Assembly: GCA_024691465.1 (NCBI GenBank)
Contig: JAILNO010000113.1
Location: 1-21,060 of the forward strand
DNA from: Pseudobutyrivibrio sp.
Lineage (GTDB): Bacteria; Bacillota_A; Clostridia; Lachnospirales; Lachnospiraceae
Length of the DNA: 21,060 bases
Direction of reading: 5' to 3'
The notes under the pieces are model-generated. The model had not been told where the DNA came from. It did no database searches and saw only the letters and a program-made list of their open reading frames with translations. The first letter of the stretch is position 1, and each line of letters opens with the position of its first letter. The position numbers were made by a program, and so were the translations under genes. Positions 8,852-16,289 of this stretch are shown here, piece by piece.

Positions 8852-9675
8852 ATAAGCATACCTCCATTCTCAGAATCATCTACTCTATTCATAATACCCA
8901 TTGACATAAGTACGAATAGCATCAGGATAATTGATAGACCTGAGCCTAAGTTCCAATTGCGGGCTAGAGTAAATTCCTGCTCAATTACATTACCAATGAG
9001 AAGTACCTTGCCGCCACCGAGCAGGTTGGAAACAACGAATGATGACAGAGCAGGTACAAATACCATGATTACTCCTGAAATAATTCCATCCTTAGATAGT
9101 GGGAGAGTAATCTTAAGGAATGTGTTAATCCAATTAGCTCCTAAATCTGAGGCTGCCTCAATCACTTCGTCATTAATCTTAGAGAGCGAATTGTATATAG
9201 GCAGAATCATATATGGGAGAAAATCATATACCATTCCAAGGATTACTGCGGCCTTAGTATATAGTATATGGATGGTTGGTAAACCAAGGGCTGTTAGTAT
9301 GCTGTTAAGAATTCCGTTGTTAGATAGAATATTCTGCCAAGCAAGGATGCGCAGCATGAAGTTCATCCACATAGGAAGAATAAATAAAAATACAATAAAG
9401 CCCTTATTAGTTACTTTTAGATTATGTAGTATCAGTGCCACTGGGTAGGCCATAATAAGACATAATATAGTAGTTATAAGTGCCACTTGAACAGACAGAC
9501 CTAGTGATTTCAGATGCACAGGATCTGTAATGGCAATTAGATTAGAAATAGTGAAGCTTCCTTCTCCAGTTGTGATTGCATAACCTAGGATGTAAAACAG
9601 AGGAAGAATAGTACAAATCAATACCCATATTGCGTATGGAGTTGCAAGGAAGCTAGTGCGAAGCTTATTAAACAT
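8848..9675 (-). CDS. potB: Spermidine/putrescine ABC transporter permease PotB
   Basis: A 275-residue permease with about six membrane segments, beginning [20 protein letters not shown] as in PotB/PotH proteins. The ATPase-docking loop is [20 protein letters not shown] followed by [20 protein letters not shown], the latter characteristic of PotB. Its ATG lies 8 bases inside the end of potA, so translation is coupled; an AGAGAGG stretch sits immediately upstream. It pairs with PotC to form the translocation pore. Confidence 0.95.
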   Translation of the reverse strand: MFNKLRTSFLATPYAIWVLICTILPLFYILGYAITTGEGSFTISNLIAITDPVHLKSLGLSVQVALITTILCLIMAYPVALILHNLKVTNKGFIVFLFILPMWMNFMLRILAWQNILSNNGILNSILTALGLPTIHILYTKAAVILGMVYDFLPYMILPIYNSLSKINDEVIEAASDLGANWINTFLKITLPLSKDGIISGVIMVFVPALSSFVVSNLLGGGKVLLIGNVIEQEFTLARNWNLGSGLSIILMLFVLMSMGIMNRVDDSENGGMLI

Positions 9676-10735
9676 CCTCTCTTAGTACCTCCTCATCTTC
9701 GGAAACTGGCTTGTTCATAATCTGGATATTAAAAGGTATTACATTAAGAGATACCTTCTGACCTACTTCATAATACTTGGTGGTGTGTACTAACCATTCA
9801 TACTCACCGCACTGAACATCTAATTCATAGTGGACACCCTTAAACAGGCAATCTGTAATGACGCCATCCATGAATCCCTTACCTGGAGCGTCTAACTCAA
9901 CATCCTCAGGGCGGATAACCACATCTACAGGTTTCATAGTGCCGAATCCCTTATCAACACAAGGAACCTGCACACCTAAGAAGGATACTAGCTCATCCTT
10001 AATCATGATACCTTCGATGATGTTACTCTCACCGATGAAGTCAGCGACAAAAGCATTCTCAGGCTCGTTGTAGATATCCTCTGGTGTACCAATCTGCTGG
10101 ATGTAACCCTGATTCATAACAACAATAGTATCTGACATGGTAAGTGCTTCTTCCTGATCATGAGTAACATATATGAAAGTAATACCAAGCTCCTGCTTGA
10201 TCTTCATAAGCTCATACTGCATGCTCTGACGAAGCTTAAGGTCTAGAGCGCCTAAAGGCTCATCTAATAGAAGTACTTTAGGCTCGTTTACAATGGCACG
10301 GGCAATAGCGATACGCTGCTGCTGACCACCTGAGAGAGAATCGATTGAGCGCTTCTCAAAACCATCTAAGTTAACAAGCTTAAGAGCGTACTTGATTTTG
10401 TCATCGATATATTCCTTTGATTTCTTCTGAATCTTAAGACCAAATGCGATATTTTCAGCGATGGTCATGTGTGGGAATAGTGCATATTTCTGAAAGACAG
10501 TATTAATTGGTCGAAGATTAGCTGGCAAAGCAGTAATATCGTTTTCATTAAGATAGATTCTTCCAGAGTCGGGTTTCTCAAAACCACCTAAGAGTCTCAA
10601 AGTGGTGGTCTTACCGCAGCCTGAAGGGCCTAGAAGTGTGACGAATGAATTCTCCTTAACAGATAAAGAAAGCTCGTCTAATACCAGTTGCTTGTCGTAG
10701 CTTTTTGATACTTGATCAAATTGAATGAATTCCAA
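9668..10735 (-). CDS. potA: Spermidine/putrescine ABC transporter ATP-binding protein; TTG start
   Basis: The ATPase of the polyamine importer, 355 residues. The ABC domain shows Walker [10 protein letters not shown] (36-44), the Q-loop glutamine Q82 ([10 protein letters not shown]), signature LSGGQ (134-138), Walker B VLLLDEP with D158-E159 and the switch His H192 (YVTHDQEEA). A C-terminal TOBE-type regulatory domain covers about 235-345. I place the start at TTG: the family N terminus [15 protein letters not shown] begins right after it, and the strong AAAGGAGG site is 8 bases upstream. The nearby ATG at 10738-10740 is out of frame and gives only 20 codons. It is the first gene of potABCD and begins 28 bases after a tRNA-Thr gene on the same strand, so it may share the tRNA promoter. 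Confidence 0.96.
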   Translation of the reverse strand: MEFIQFDQVSKSYDKQLVLDELSLSVKENSFVTLLGPSGCGKTTTLRLLGGFEKPDSGRIYLNENDITALPANLRPINTVFQKYALFPHMTIAENIAFGLKIQKKSKEYIDDKIKYALKLVNLDGFEKRSIDSLSGGQQQRIAIARAIVNEPKVLLLDEPLGALDLKLRQSMQYELMKIKQELGITFIYVTHDQEEALTMSDTIVVMNQGYIQQIGTPEDIYNEPENAFVADFIGESNIIEGIMIKDELVSFLGVQVPCVDKGFGTMKPVDVVIRPEDVELDAPGKGFMDGVITDCLFKGVHYELDVQCGEYEWLVHTTKYYEVGQKVSLNVIPFNIQIMNKPVSEDEEVLREDV

Positions 10736-10743
10736 TACATTAT

Positions 10744-10751
10744 CCTCCTTT
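10744..10751 (-). promoter_or_regulatory. Strong ribosome-binding site fixing the potA TTG start
   Basis: AAAGGAGG on the minus strand is 8 bases from the TTG start of potA, but only 2-3 bases from an out-of-frame ATG. The spacing decides in favour of TTG. The sequence CTCTTT just upstream, overlapping the tRNA 3' end, could pair with this site (see findings). Confidence 0.8.
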
Positions 10752-10763
10752 ATATATAGAAAG

Positions 10764-10836
10764 AGCTCCGAATCAGACTCGAACTGACGACCCCCTCATT
10801 ACGAGTGAGGTGCTCTACCAACTGAGCTATCGGAGC
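10764..10836 (-). tRNA. tRNA-Thr (anticodon CGT)
   Basis: A complete 73-base cloverleaf can be drawn: acceptor GCTCCGA/TCGGAGC, D arm GCTC/GAGC with loop AGTTGGTA, anticodon stem CCTCA/TGAGG with loop CTCGTAA, 5-base variable loop, T arm GTCAG/CTGAT with loop TTCGAGT, discriminator T. The anticodon CGT (complement of 10801-10803) reads the threonine codon ACG. CCA is not encoded and must be added. A promoter lies just upstream on the same strand, and potA follows 28 bases after the 3' end. Confidence 0.97.
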
Positions 10837-10849
10837 GTACCGCGAAAAT

Positions 10850-10878
10850 AGTGTAATATATCGATTGAAAAAAATCAA
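10850..10878 (-). promoter_or_regulatory. Candidate sigma-A promoter for tRNA-Thr (and possibly potABCD)
   Basis: Reading the minus strand, TTGATT (complement of 10873-10878) is followed after exactly 17 bases by TACACT (complement of 10850-10855). The expected start point is about 6 bases before the tRNA 5' end. Matches to consensus are 4 of 6 in each box. There is no other obvious promoter between the tRNA and potA. Confidence 0.6.
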
Positions 10879-10886
10879 TTAAATTG

Positions 10887-10915
10887 TTGAGAAAATCACA
10901 GGGTTTTATTATAAT
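10887..10915 (+). promoter_or_regulatory. Near-consensus sigma-A promoter for the 10956 gene-queH-argH operon
   Basis: TTGAGA (10887-10892), a 17-base spacer, then a perfect TATAAT (10910-10915). The start would fall near 10922, giving a leader of about 34 bases with an AGGAG ribosome-binding site 7 bases before the ATG at 10956. It faces away from the tRNA promoter; the two -35 boxes are only 8 bases apart. Confidence 0.8.
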
Positions 10916-10955
10916 GACACTTGTATTTTATAAATGATTTTTTAGGAGATTTGAG

Positions 10956-11303
10956 ATGGTAGATAAGAAGAAGAGATTACCAGGCTTTAATATTAAAGAT
11001 ATATTTACGAAGGACAATCTTCCTTTAATTTTTCTTGTATGTTTAGGAATATTTGCAGTGGTAGCTATTGTTGTTTCAGGAGTGGCATTCCATATTAATT
11101 TTGTGGTTGCCTGCCTTATGGTTATTCTTGAGGCTGCACTTGCTGCTTGCCTTAATAGGATACCTATCTGGATTCATGGATTAGTATTCATCGCACAGAT
11201 TGTCTGTGGAATAATGGCATCCCAGATTCCATTTATGGTATTAATGGCATTTGTATATGTATTGTCTATAGCGTTTTTATTTGTATGGTCTAATCATGAA
11301 TAA
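10956..11303 (+). CDS. Small four-helix membrane protein, function unknown
   Basis: I do not recognise a named family. The 115-residue protein has a charged, lysine-rich N terminus (MVDKKKRLPG...) and four hydrophobic stretches at about 22-42, 45-66, 71-89 and 91-111, separated by very short loops, so it is probably an integral membrane protein. It has a good AGGAG site and a near-consensus promoter, which supports it as a real gene. It heads an operon: its last 8 bases overlap the start of queH, and argH follows. Neither neighbour suggests a role for it; queH and argH products are soluble enzymes. Confidence 0.8.
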   Translation: MVDKKKRLPGFNIKDIFTKDNLPLIFLVCLGIFAVVAIVVSGVAFHINFVVACLMVILEAALAACLNRIPIWIHGLVFIAQIVCGIMASQIPFMVLMAFVYVLSIAFLFVWSNHE

Positions 11304-11946
11304 GATTAATTATCAGAAGGAATTAGAGAAATTAATAACAGAATTTGAAAAAGAAGGCCGAGTGCCTTCTTTATTATTACACAGTTGTTGCGGACCTTGC
11401 AGTAGCTACTGCATAGAGTATCTCAGCCAGTATTTCAATATTACAGTCTATTACTATAATCCCAATATATACCCTGATGAAGAGTATTATCATAGGGTAA
11501 AGGAACAGCAGAGATTTATTAATGAATTTCCTAGTAAGCATCCAGTGGGATTTATAGAGGGAGATTTCGATAAGGATAGTTTCTATGATATTGCAAGAGG
11601 TCTTGAGAATGAGCCTGAGAGAGGCAAGCGCTGCCATAAGTGTTATGATCTAAGGCTTCGCAAGACAGGAGTATGTGCTAAGGAAAAAGGATTTGACTTT
11701 TTTACAACAACACTTACAATATCACCAATGAAAGATTCTCAAGTGCTTAACGAAATCGGATATAGGATTGCTGAGGATTTAGGTATTGAATGGCTTCCTA
11801 GTGATTTCAAGAAGCGAGAGGGTTATAAGCGTAGCACTGAGCTTTCACGTGAGTATGATATGTATAGACAAGACTATTGCGGTTGCGTATATTCATACAA
11901 GGAGAGACAATTACAGAGACTTGATAAGGACATAATGGAGGATTAG
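11296..11946 (+). CDS. queH: Epoxyqueuosine reductase QueH
   Basis: QueH (DUF208) is the iron-sulfur enzyme that reduces epoxyqueuosine to queuosine in tRNA, the last step of Q synthesis, unrelated to the cobalamin-dependent QueG. From the ATG chosen here it has 216 residues, near the family length. Its cysteine signature is intact: HSCCGPCS (C31, C32, C35), KRCHKC (C113, C116) and YCGC (C195, C197), plus TTTLTISPMKDS (137-148). I prefer the ATG at 11296, 8 bases inside the upstream gene, over a TTG at 11281, since the conserved part begins well after either. No clear Shine-Dalgarno site precedes it, so coupling to the upstream gene is likely. argH begins 2 bases after its stop. Confidence 0.94.
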   Translation: MNKINYQKELEKLITEFEKEGRVPSLLLHSCCGPCSSYCIEYLSQYFNITVYYYNPNIYPDEEYYHRVKEQQRFINEFPSKHPVGFIEGDFDKDSFYDIARGLENEPERGKRCHKCYDLRLRKTGVCAKEKGFDFFTTTLTISPMKDSQVLNEIGYRIAEDLGIEWLPSDFKKREGYKRSTELSREYDMYRQDYCGCVYSYKERQLQRLDKDIMED

Positions 11947-11948
11947 TT

Positions 11949-13322
11949 ATGGCACAGTTGTGGGGTGGTAGATTCACCAAGGCTACAGACCAGATGGTTT
12001 ACGATTTTAACGCATCAATTACTTTTGATCAGAAGCTGTTTGCACAGGATCTTAGAGGCAGTAGAGCCCATGTTAAGATGCTTGCTTCAGTAGGTGTTAT
12101 CACTGATGAGGATCGCGATGAGATTCTTAAGGGGCTTGACAGTATCGAAGCTGATGTAGCTTCAGGTAGCTTGCAGATTACTTCTGAGTATGAGGATATA
12201 CATAGCTTCGTGGAGGCTAACCTCATAGATAGAATTGGTGATGCCGGCAAGAAGCTCCACACAGGTAGGTCTCGTAATGACCAGGTAGCGCTTGATATGC
12301 GCCTATACACTCGCGACCAGGTACAAGCAACTAAGGAAGAGTTGATGCATTTGCTTGGTACTATTCTTGGAATAATGGAAGAGCATATTGATACTATTAT
12401 GCCTGGCTTTACTCACTTACAGAAGGCGCAGCCTATTACACTTGCACATCATATGGGTGCATATTTTGAGATGTTTAAGCGTGATGTGCTTCGACTCAAC
12501 GATATTAAGGAGAGGATGAATTACTGTCCGCTAGGTTCAGGCGCTTTGGCTGGTACTACCTATCCATTAGATAGAGAGATGACTGCATCTCTTTTAGATT
12601 TCTATGGTCCTACACTTAACTCTATGGATGGCGTATCTGATAGAGATTATCTGATTGAGTATTTATCTGCACTATGCACTATTCAGATGCATCTTTCTCG
12701 TTTCTCTGAGGAGGTTATTATCTGGAATAGTAATGAGTATAGATTCGTTGAGATAGATGATGCTTATTCTACTGGCAGCTCTATTATGCCTCAGAAGAAG
12801 AATCCTGATATTGCAGAGCTTGTAAGGGGTAAGACTGGCAGAGTATATGGAGCACTCACATCACTTCTTACTACTATGAAGGGTATTCCACTTGCTTACA
12901 ATAAGGATATGCAAGAGGATAAAGAAATGGCTTTTGATGCCATGGAAACAGTCAATAATTGTATTGTTCTATTTGATGGCATGCTTGCTACCATGACATT
13001 TAATAAGGATGTTATGGCTCTCAGCGCTAGACATGGCTTTACTAATGCTACAGATGCTGCGGATTATTTAGTTAATCACGGTGTACCATTCAGAGATGCT
13101 CATGGAATCATTGGAAGAGTAGTTCTTCATTGCATTGATAAGGGAATTGCTATTGATGATATGTCTTTAGAAGAGCTTAAAGAGATGTCTGATGCCTTTG
13201 AAGAGGATGTATTTGATGCTATTTCTATGGAGACCTGTGTCAATAAGAGGCTTACAGTTGGTGCCCCAGGTCATGATGCTATGCTTAAGGAAATTGCTGC
13301 ATGCCAAGACTTCCTTAAATAG
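11949..13322 (+). CDS. argH: Argininosuccinate lyase
   Basis: The enzyme splits argininosuccinate into arginine and fumarate, the last step of arginine synthesis. It has 457 residues, the normal length. The fumarase/aspartase superfamily signature GSSIMPQKKNP is at 276-286, with the catalytic Ser in its SS pair. The N terminus LWGGRFTKATDQMVYDFNASI and the HTGRSRNDQVALDMRLY and PGFTHLQKAQPITLAHH segments are classical for ArgH. GGAGGA lies 6 bases before the ATG, within the end of queH. argG is not adjacent; the gene rides with queH and a small membrane protein instead. ArgR control is expected from family knowledge, but I saw no strong ARG box upstream of the operon. Confidence 0.98.
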   Translation: MAQLWGGRFTKATDQMVYDFNASITFDQKLFAQDLRGSRAHVKMLASVGVITDEDRDEILKGLDSIEADVASGSLQITSEYEDIHSFVEANLIDRIGDAGKKLHTGRSRNDQVALDMRLYTRDQVQATKEELMHLLGTILGIMEEHIDTIMPGFTHLQKAQPITLAHHMGAYFEMFKRDVLRLNDIKERMNYCPLGSGALAGTTYPLDREMTASLLDFYGPTLNSMDGVSDRDYLIEYLSALCTIQMHLSRFSEEVIIWNSNEYRFVEIDDAYSTGSSIMPQKKNPDIAELVRGKTGRVYGALTSLLTTMKGIPLAYNKDMQEDKEMAFDAMETVNNCIVLFDGMLATMTFNKDVMALSARHGFTNATDAADYLVNHGVPFRDAHGIIGRVVLHCIDKGIAIDDMSLEELKEMSDAFEEDVFDAISMETCVNKRLTVGAPGHDAMLKEIAACQDFLK

Positions 13323-13348
13323 AGAATTAATTAAAAATTGAATAAAAG

Positions 13349-13393
13349 GCAAGGTATTTTAGTATTATTATGCAAAAATCCCTTGCTTTTTTT
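13349..13393 (+). terminator. Possible terminator after argH
   Basis: GCAAGG (13349-13354) pairs with CCTTGC (13381-13386), followed by seven T residues. The intervening loop is long (26 bases), so the hairpin is weaker than the others in this window. The T tract and its position after the stop still favour a terminator. Confidence 0.55.
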
Positions 13394-13411
13394 ATTTAAT
13401 TTGATTACAAT
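13383..13411 (+). promoter_or_regulatory. Weak candidate promoter for asd
   Basis: TTGCTT (13383-13388), a 17-base spacer, then TACAAT (13406-13411). The -10 box matches 5 of 6, the -35 only 3 of 6. It overlaps the 3' arm of the argH terminator hairpin. The predicted start near 13418 lies just before an inverted repeat. Confidence 0.35.
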
Positions 13412-13423
13412 ACCAACTAATGG

Positions 13424-13437
13424 CGGACAAATGTCCG
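13424..13437 (+). repeat. Inverted repeat upstream of asd, possible operator or leader hairpin
   Basis: CGGACA and TGTCCG are perfect 6-base arms around two bases (CGGACAAATGTCCG). It lies 37 bases before the asd start codon, just after the best -10 candidate, where a repressor site or 5' hairpin could act. No known motif is recognised. Confidence 0.45.
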
Positions 13438-13474
13438 TCCTACGAAAACATATTACATAAGGAGAAAGTTTGAA

Positions 13475-14560
13475 ATGAGCGAGAAGTTAAAGGTGGGTAT
13501 CCTTGGTGGTACAGGTATGGTTGGCCAGAGATTTATTTCTCTTCTTGAGAATCATCCATGGTTCGAGGTTACTACAATCGCAGCCAGCCCACGTAGTGCA
13601 GGTCAGCGTTATGAAGATGCTGTAGGTGGCAGATGGAAGATGGATACTCCTATGCCAGCAGCTGTTAAGGACATTGTTGTTAAGAATGTTAACGAAGTAG
13701 AAGAAGTAGCAAAGGAAGTTGACTTTGTATTCTCTGCAGTTGATATGTCTAAGGATGAAATTAAGGCTATCGAGGAAGCATACGCTAAGACCGAGACTCC
13801 TGTAGTTTCAAACAATTCAGCTCATAGATGGACACCTGATGTACCTATGGTAGTTCCAGAGATCAACCCAGAGCACATGAAGGTAATCGAGTTTCAGAAG
13901 AAGAGACTTGGTACTACTAGAGGTTTCGTGGCTGTTAAGCCTAACTGCTCAATTCAGTCATATGCACCAGTTCTTACAGCATGGAAGAAGTTCGAGCCAT
14001 ACGAGGTAGTTGTTACTACATATCAGGCAATCTCAGGTGCTGGTAAGACATTTAAGGACTGGCCAGAGATGGAGCACAATATCATTCCATTTATCTCAGG
14101 TGAGGAAGAGAAGTCAGAGAAGGAGCCACTTCGTATCTGGGGTGAGATTAAGGACGGAGTAATCGTTCCAGCAGATGATGTTAAGATTACCAGCCAGTGT
14201 ATTCGTGTACCAGTATTAAATGGTCACACTGCTGCTGTATTTGTTAAGTTTAAGAAGAATCCTACTAAGGAGCAGTTGATTGATGCTCTTACTAAGTTCT
14301 CAGGTGTTCCACAGGAGTTAGATCTTCCTAGTGCACCTAAGCAGTTCATCCGCTACATGGAAGAGGATAACAGACCTCAGGTTTCTCTTGATGTTGATTA
14401 TGAGCGTGGTATGGGCGTATCAGTTGGTCGTCTTCGTGAGGACAGCATCTACGATTGGAAGTTCGTAGGTTTGTCACACAATACAGTACGTGGTGCTGCA
14501 GGTGGCGCTGTACTCTGCGCAGAGCTTCTTAAGGCACAGGGTTATATTACTAAGAAGTAA
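13475..14560 (+). CDS. asd: Aspartate-semialdehyde dehydrogenase, archaeal/fungal type
   Basis: The enzyme reduces aspartyl phosphate with NADPH to aspartate semialdehyde, the branch point to lysine/diaminopimelate, threonine and methionine. The 361 residues begin with the nucleotide-binding KVGILGGTGMVGQRFISLL. The active-site Cys is C158 in VKPNCSIQSYAP, and the catalytic His follows in RVPVLNGHTAAV. Its length and motifs such as AASPRSAGQRY and VSVGRLREDSIYDWKFVGLSHNT place it in the archaeal/yeast-like subfamily, which also occurs in clostridia, rather than the E. coli type. AAGGAG lies 10 bases before the ATG. It appears to be a single-gene transcription unit, with a strong terminator after it. 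No lysine riboswitch is seen upstream. Confidence 0.97.
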   Translation: MSEKLKVGILGGTGMVGQRFISLLENHPWFEVTTIAASPRSAGQRYEDAVGGRWKMDTPMPAAVKDIVVKNVNEVEEVAKEVDFVFSAVDMSKDEIKAIEEAYAKTETPVVSNNSAHRWTPDVPMVVPEINPEHMKVIEFQKKRLGTTRGFVAVKPNCSIQSYAPVLTAWKKFEPYEVVVTTYQAISGAGKTFKDWPEMEHNIIPFISGEEEKSEKEPLRIWGEIKDGVIVPADDVKITSQCIRVPVLNGHTAAVFVKFKKNPTKEQLIDALTKFSGVPQELDLPSAPKQFIRYMEEDNRPQVSLDVDYERGMGVSVGRLREDSIYDWKFVGLSHNTVRGAAGGAVLCAELLKAQGYITKK

Positions 14561-14600
14561 TTAATATTTTATTTATAAATGAATTTGAATTAAATTACAG

Positions 14601-14639
14601 TAGTCCCTTTCTAATATATTTTAGGAAGGGACTATTTTT
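14601..14639 (+). terminator. Strong terminator after asd
   Basis: A 14-bp stem (TAGTCCCTTTCTAA with TTAGGAAGGGACTA, one T-G wobble) with a 6-base loop is followed by TTTTT. It lies 40 bases after the asd stop. Confidence 0.92.
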
Positions 14640-14664
14640 GTACTTGTTTTAATACATTCCAAAT

Positions 14665-14685
14665 ATATGCACTAAATTGGCATAT
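14665..14685. repeat. Small inverted repeat in the AT-rich gap before the ATPase gene
   Basis: ATATGC and GCATAT flank a 9-base spacer in the 259-base intergenic region 14561-14819. The rest of that region is very AT-rich, contains the asd terminator, and shows no convincing promoter pair; TATATT at 14771-14776 is the best -10 candidate but lacks a good -35. The repeat could be an operator or chance. Confidence 0.25.
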
Positions 14686-14819
14686 TTCCTTGAATTGTTG
14701 TCGAAAATTAAGATATTAAATTCAAATAAAATTCTTTTTTAGTGTAGTCTGCTAAAGTAAAGTGTGTTATTATATTAGCCGAATAATTATAAGTTAGCAT
14801 TTTTTCTGGGAGAATCATT

Positions 14820-16178
14820 ATGACACGAACAAACGAAGTAAAGAAACTTGATTCTATTTATCAATCTAACGATAGTAATCTGGTGCTTATGTATGGAAGA
14901 CTCGGTAGTGAGAAGATATCTCTATTAGATGAATTCACCACAGGTAAGTCATATTTTTACTATAGAAGTAGACAGTGTTCTGATGCCAAGCAGCTTAAGT
15001 ATTTAAGTGATCAGATCGGTTCTGCCTTTGATAATAACAGTGAGTGCGAATCATTTGATGATTGTTTTAAGAAACTCAGATCAAGGGATGGTTCTAAGAT
15101 AGTTGTTATTATTGATGAAGCACAATTTGCTATTAAGAAGACTAATGATTTAATGGATAGTCTGATAGCACTTAAGAATAAGAAGTTATACCCTGGCAAG
15201 GTTATGATTATAGTTGCTAGTTCTTCAATAGTTTGGTCCCAGAATAATTTCCCTGAGCTTGTGGGTAACCATAAGAATGCAGTTGATGAGACTATTAAGC
15301 TTGAGAACTTTACTTTCCTTGATATAGTTAGAGCTTTTCCTAGTTATTCTGTAGCACAGTGCGTCAGCACATATGGAATTATTGGTGGTGTGTCTGAGTA
15401 TCTCGAGAGATGGAATGGTAAGAAGTCCATTAAGGCAAATGTATGTGAGAATATTCTTTCTCCTACAGGATTCCTTTATTCAGAAGCAGAAGGATATATT
15501 TCATCAGAGCTTAGAGAACTTTCTTGCTACAATACTATACTTGGTTCCATTGCCTCAGGTAATGAGAAGCTAAATGACCTTTTTGAGGATACAGGTTATT
15601 CTAGAGCCAAGATTTCTGTATATATGAAGAATCTCGCAGCTTTTGATGTAGTAGATAAGGTGGTTTCCTTTGAAACTGGAGGATGGGATAATACTAAGAA
15701 GGGTATATATCGCATTGTGGATCCATACATTAATTTCTGGTTCACATTTATATATCCACATTTATCAGAGCTTATCTCATATACTCCTGAGAAGTTCTAC
15801 GATACATTTATCGAGCCAGAGCTTGATAGATATTTAGAGGGGTATTTCGTAGATGTATGTAGAGAGTACTTGCATCTGCTTAATATGGTTGGACAGCTTC
15901 CTATTAAGCTTACTAAGATTGGCACATGGCTTGGTAAGGAAGGAACTATCGATGTAATAGGACAGAGTTCTAACCGAGAGAATGTAGTAGGTATATGTAA
16001 CTGGTCTCAGAAGAGCATGAGCTATGATACCTATGAGAAATTGCTTGAATCCATGAAGCAAGCCAGGATTACAGCTAATACAATTTTCTTGTTCTCAGCT
16101 ACCAAGTTTGATAATAAATTAGTTGATTTATCTAAAGCAAATAAATCTGTTGTTCTTGTAGACATGACAGAGCTGTAA
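14820..16178 (+). CDS. DUF234-type AAA family protein with degenerate P-loop and nuclease motifs
   Basis: A 452-residue protein built like the 'archaeal ATPase plus DUF234' family: an N-terminal AAA/STAND-like ATPase domain, a winged helix at about 230-300 (DLFEDTGYSRAKISVYMKNL), then the DUF234 domain starting at YRIVDPYINFWF. The P-loop is altered: LVLMYGRLGSEKISLL has GxxxxEKI (G26, E31, K32, I33) where the family has GxxxxGK[ST]. Walker B is intact (KIVVIIDEAQ). In the C-terminal PD-(D/E)XK-like part the usual EID and GECKW motifs read TID (376-378) and GICNW (391-395), so nuclease residues also look lost. GGGAGA is 6 bases before the ATG. It stands alone between the asd terminator and a hairpin before topB. 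The cellular role of the family is unclear; here an ATP-binding or nuclease activity should not be assumed. Confidence 0.8.
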   Translation: MTRTNEVKKLDSIYQSNDSNLVLMYGRLGSEKISLLDEFTTGKSYFYYRSRQCSDAKQLKYLSDQIGSAFDNNSECESFDDCFKKLRSRDGSKIVVIIDEAQFAIKKTNDLMDSLIALKNKKLYPGKVMIIVASSSIVWSQNNFPELVGNHKNAVDETIKLENFTFLDIVRAFPSYSVAQCVSTYGIIGGVSEYLERWNGKKSIKANVCENILSPTGFLYSEAEGYISSELRELSCYNTILGSIASGNEKLNDLFEDTGYSRAKISVYMKNLAAFDVVDKVVSFETGGWDNTKKGIYRIVDPYINFWFTFIYPHLSELISYTPEKFYDTFIEPELDRYLEGYFVDVCREYLHLLNMVGQLPIKLTKIGTWLGKEGTIDVIGQSSNRENVVGICNWSQKSMSYDTYEKLLESMKQARITANTIFLFSATKFDNKLVDLSKANKSVVLVDMTEL

Positions 16179-16209
16179 TTGATATAATTACATAGATTGA
16201 TATTGTTTT

Positions 16210-16245
16210 GAAGCCTTTGTACATTCCATGCAAAGGCTTCGACTT
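16210..16245 (+). terminator. Hairpin between the ATPase gene and topB, probable terminator
   Basis: GAAGCCTTTG pairs perfectly with CAAAGGCTTC around an 11-base loop, followed by GACTTTTGTT. The stem is strong but the T tract is short and displaced, so termination may be partial. It ends about 40 bases before the topB start and could also be a leader structure for topB. Confidence 0.6.
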
Positions 16246-16272
16246 TTGTTAAATTTAAAATTAATTTATAAA

Positions 16273-16289
16273 GGGAGCATAGCAATTTG
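16273..16289 (+). promoter_or_regulatory. Ribosome-binding site and TTG start of topB
   Basis: GGGAG (16273-16277) is 9 bases before the TTG at 16287. No ATG or GTG in frame lies between it and the conserved N terminus SLIITEKPSVAR, which starts at codon 4, so TTG must be the start. Confidence 0.85.

Noticed and set aside
9858..10073. Plus-strand open frame opposite potA
   Set aside because: It is antisense to a conserved ABC ATPase with full motifs; Ser/Pro/Thr-rich translation is typical of an opposite-strand artefact.
10916..10940. Possible ARG box (TTGTATTTTATAAATGA) upstream of the argH operon
   Set aside because: Only the left half resembles the ArgR consensus; the right half does not give the expected palindrome. 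In such AT-rich DNA it is likely chance.
10916..10955. PreQ1 riboswitch in the leader of the queH operon
   Set aside because: The predicted leader is about 34 bases, has no stable hairpin and no A-rich pairing tail that would fit a preQ1 aptamer.
11281..11295. Upstream TTG start for queH adding five residues
   Set aside because: It has no ribosome-binding site and the extra residues are not part of the family; the ATG at 11296 overlapping the upstream stop is simpler.
13394..13474. Lysine riboswitch before asd
   Set aside because: The gap after the argH terminator is too short (about 80 bases) and has none of the lysine riboswitch core elements.
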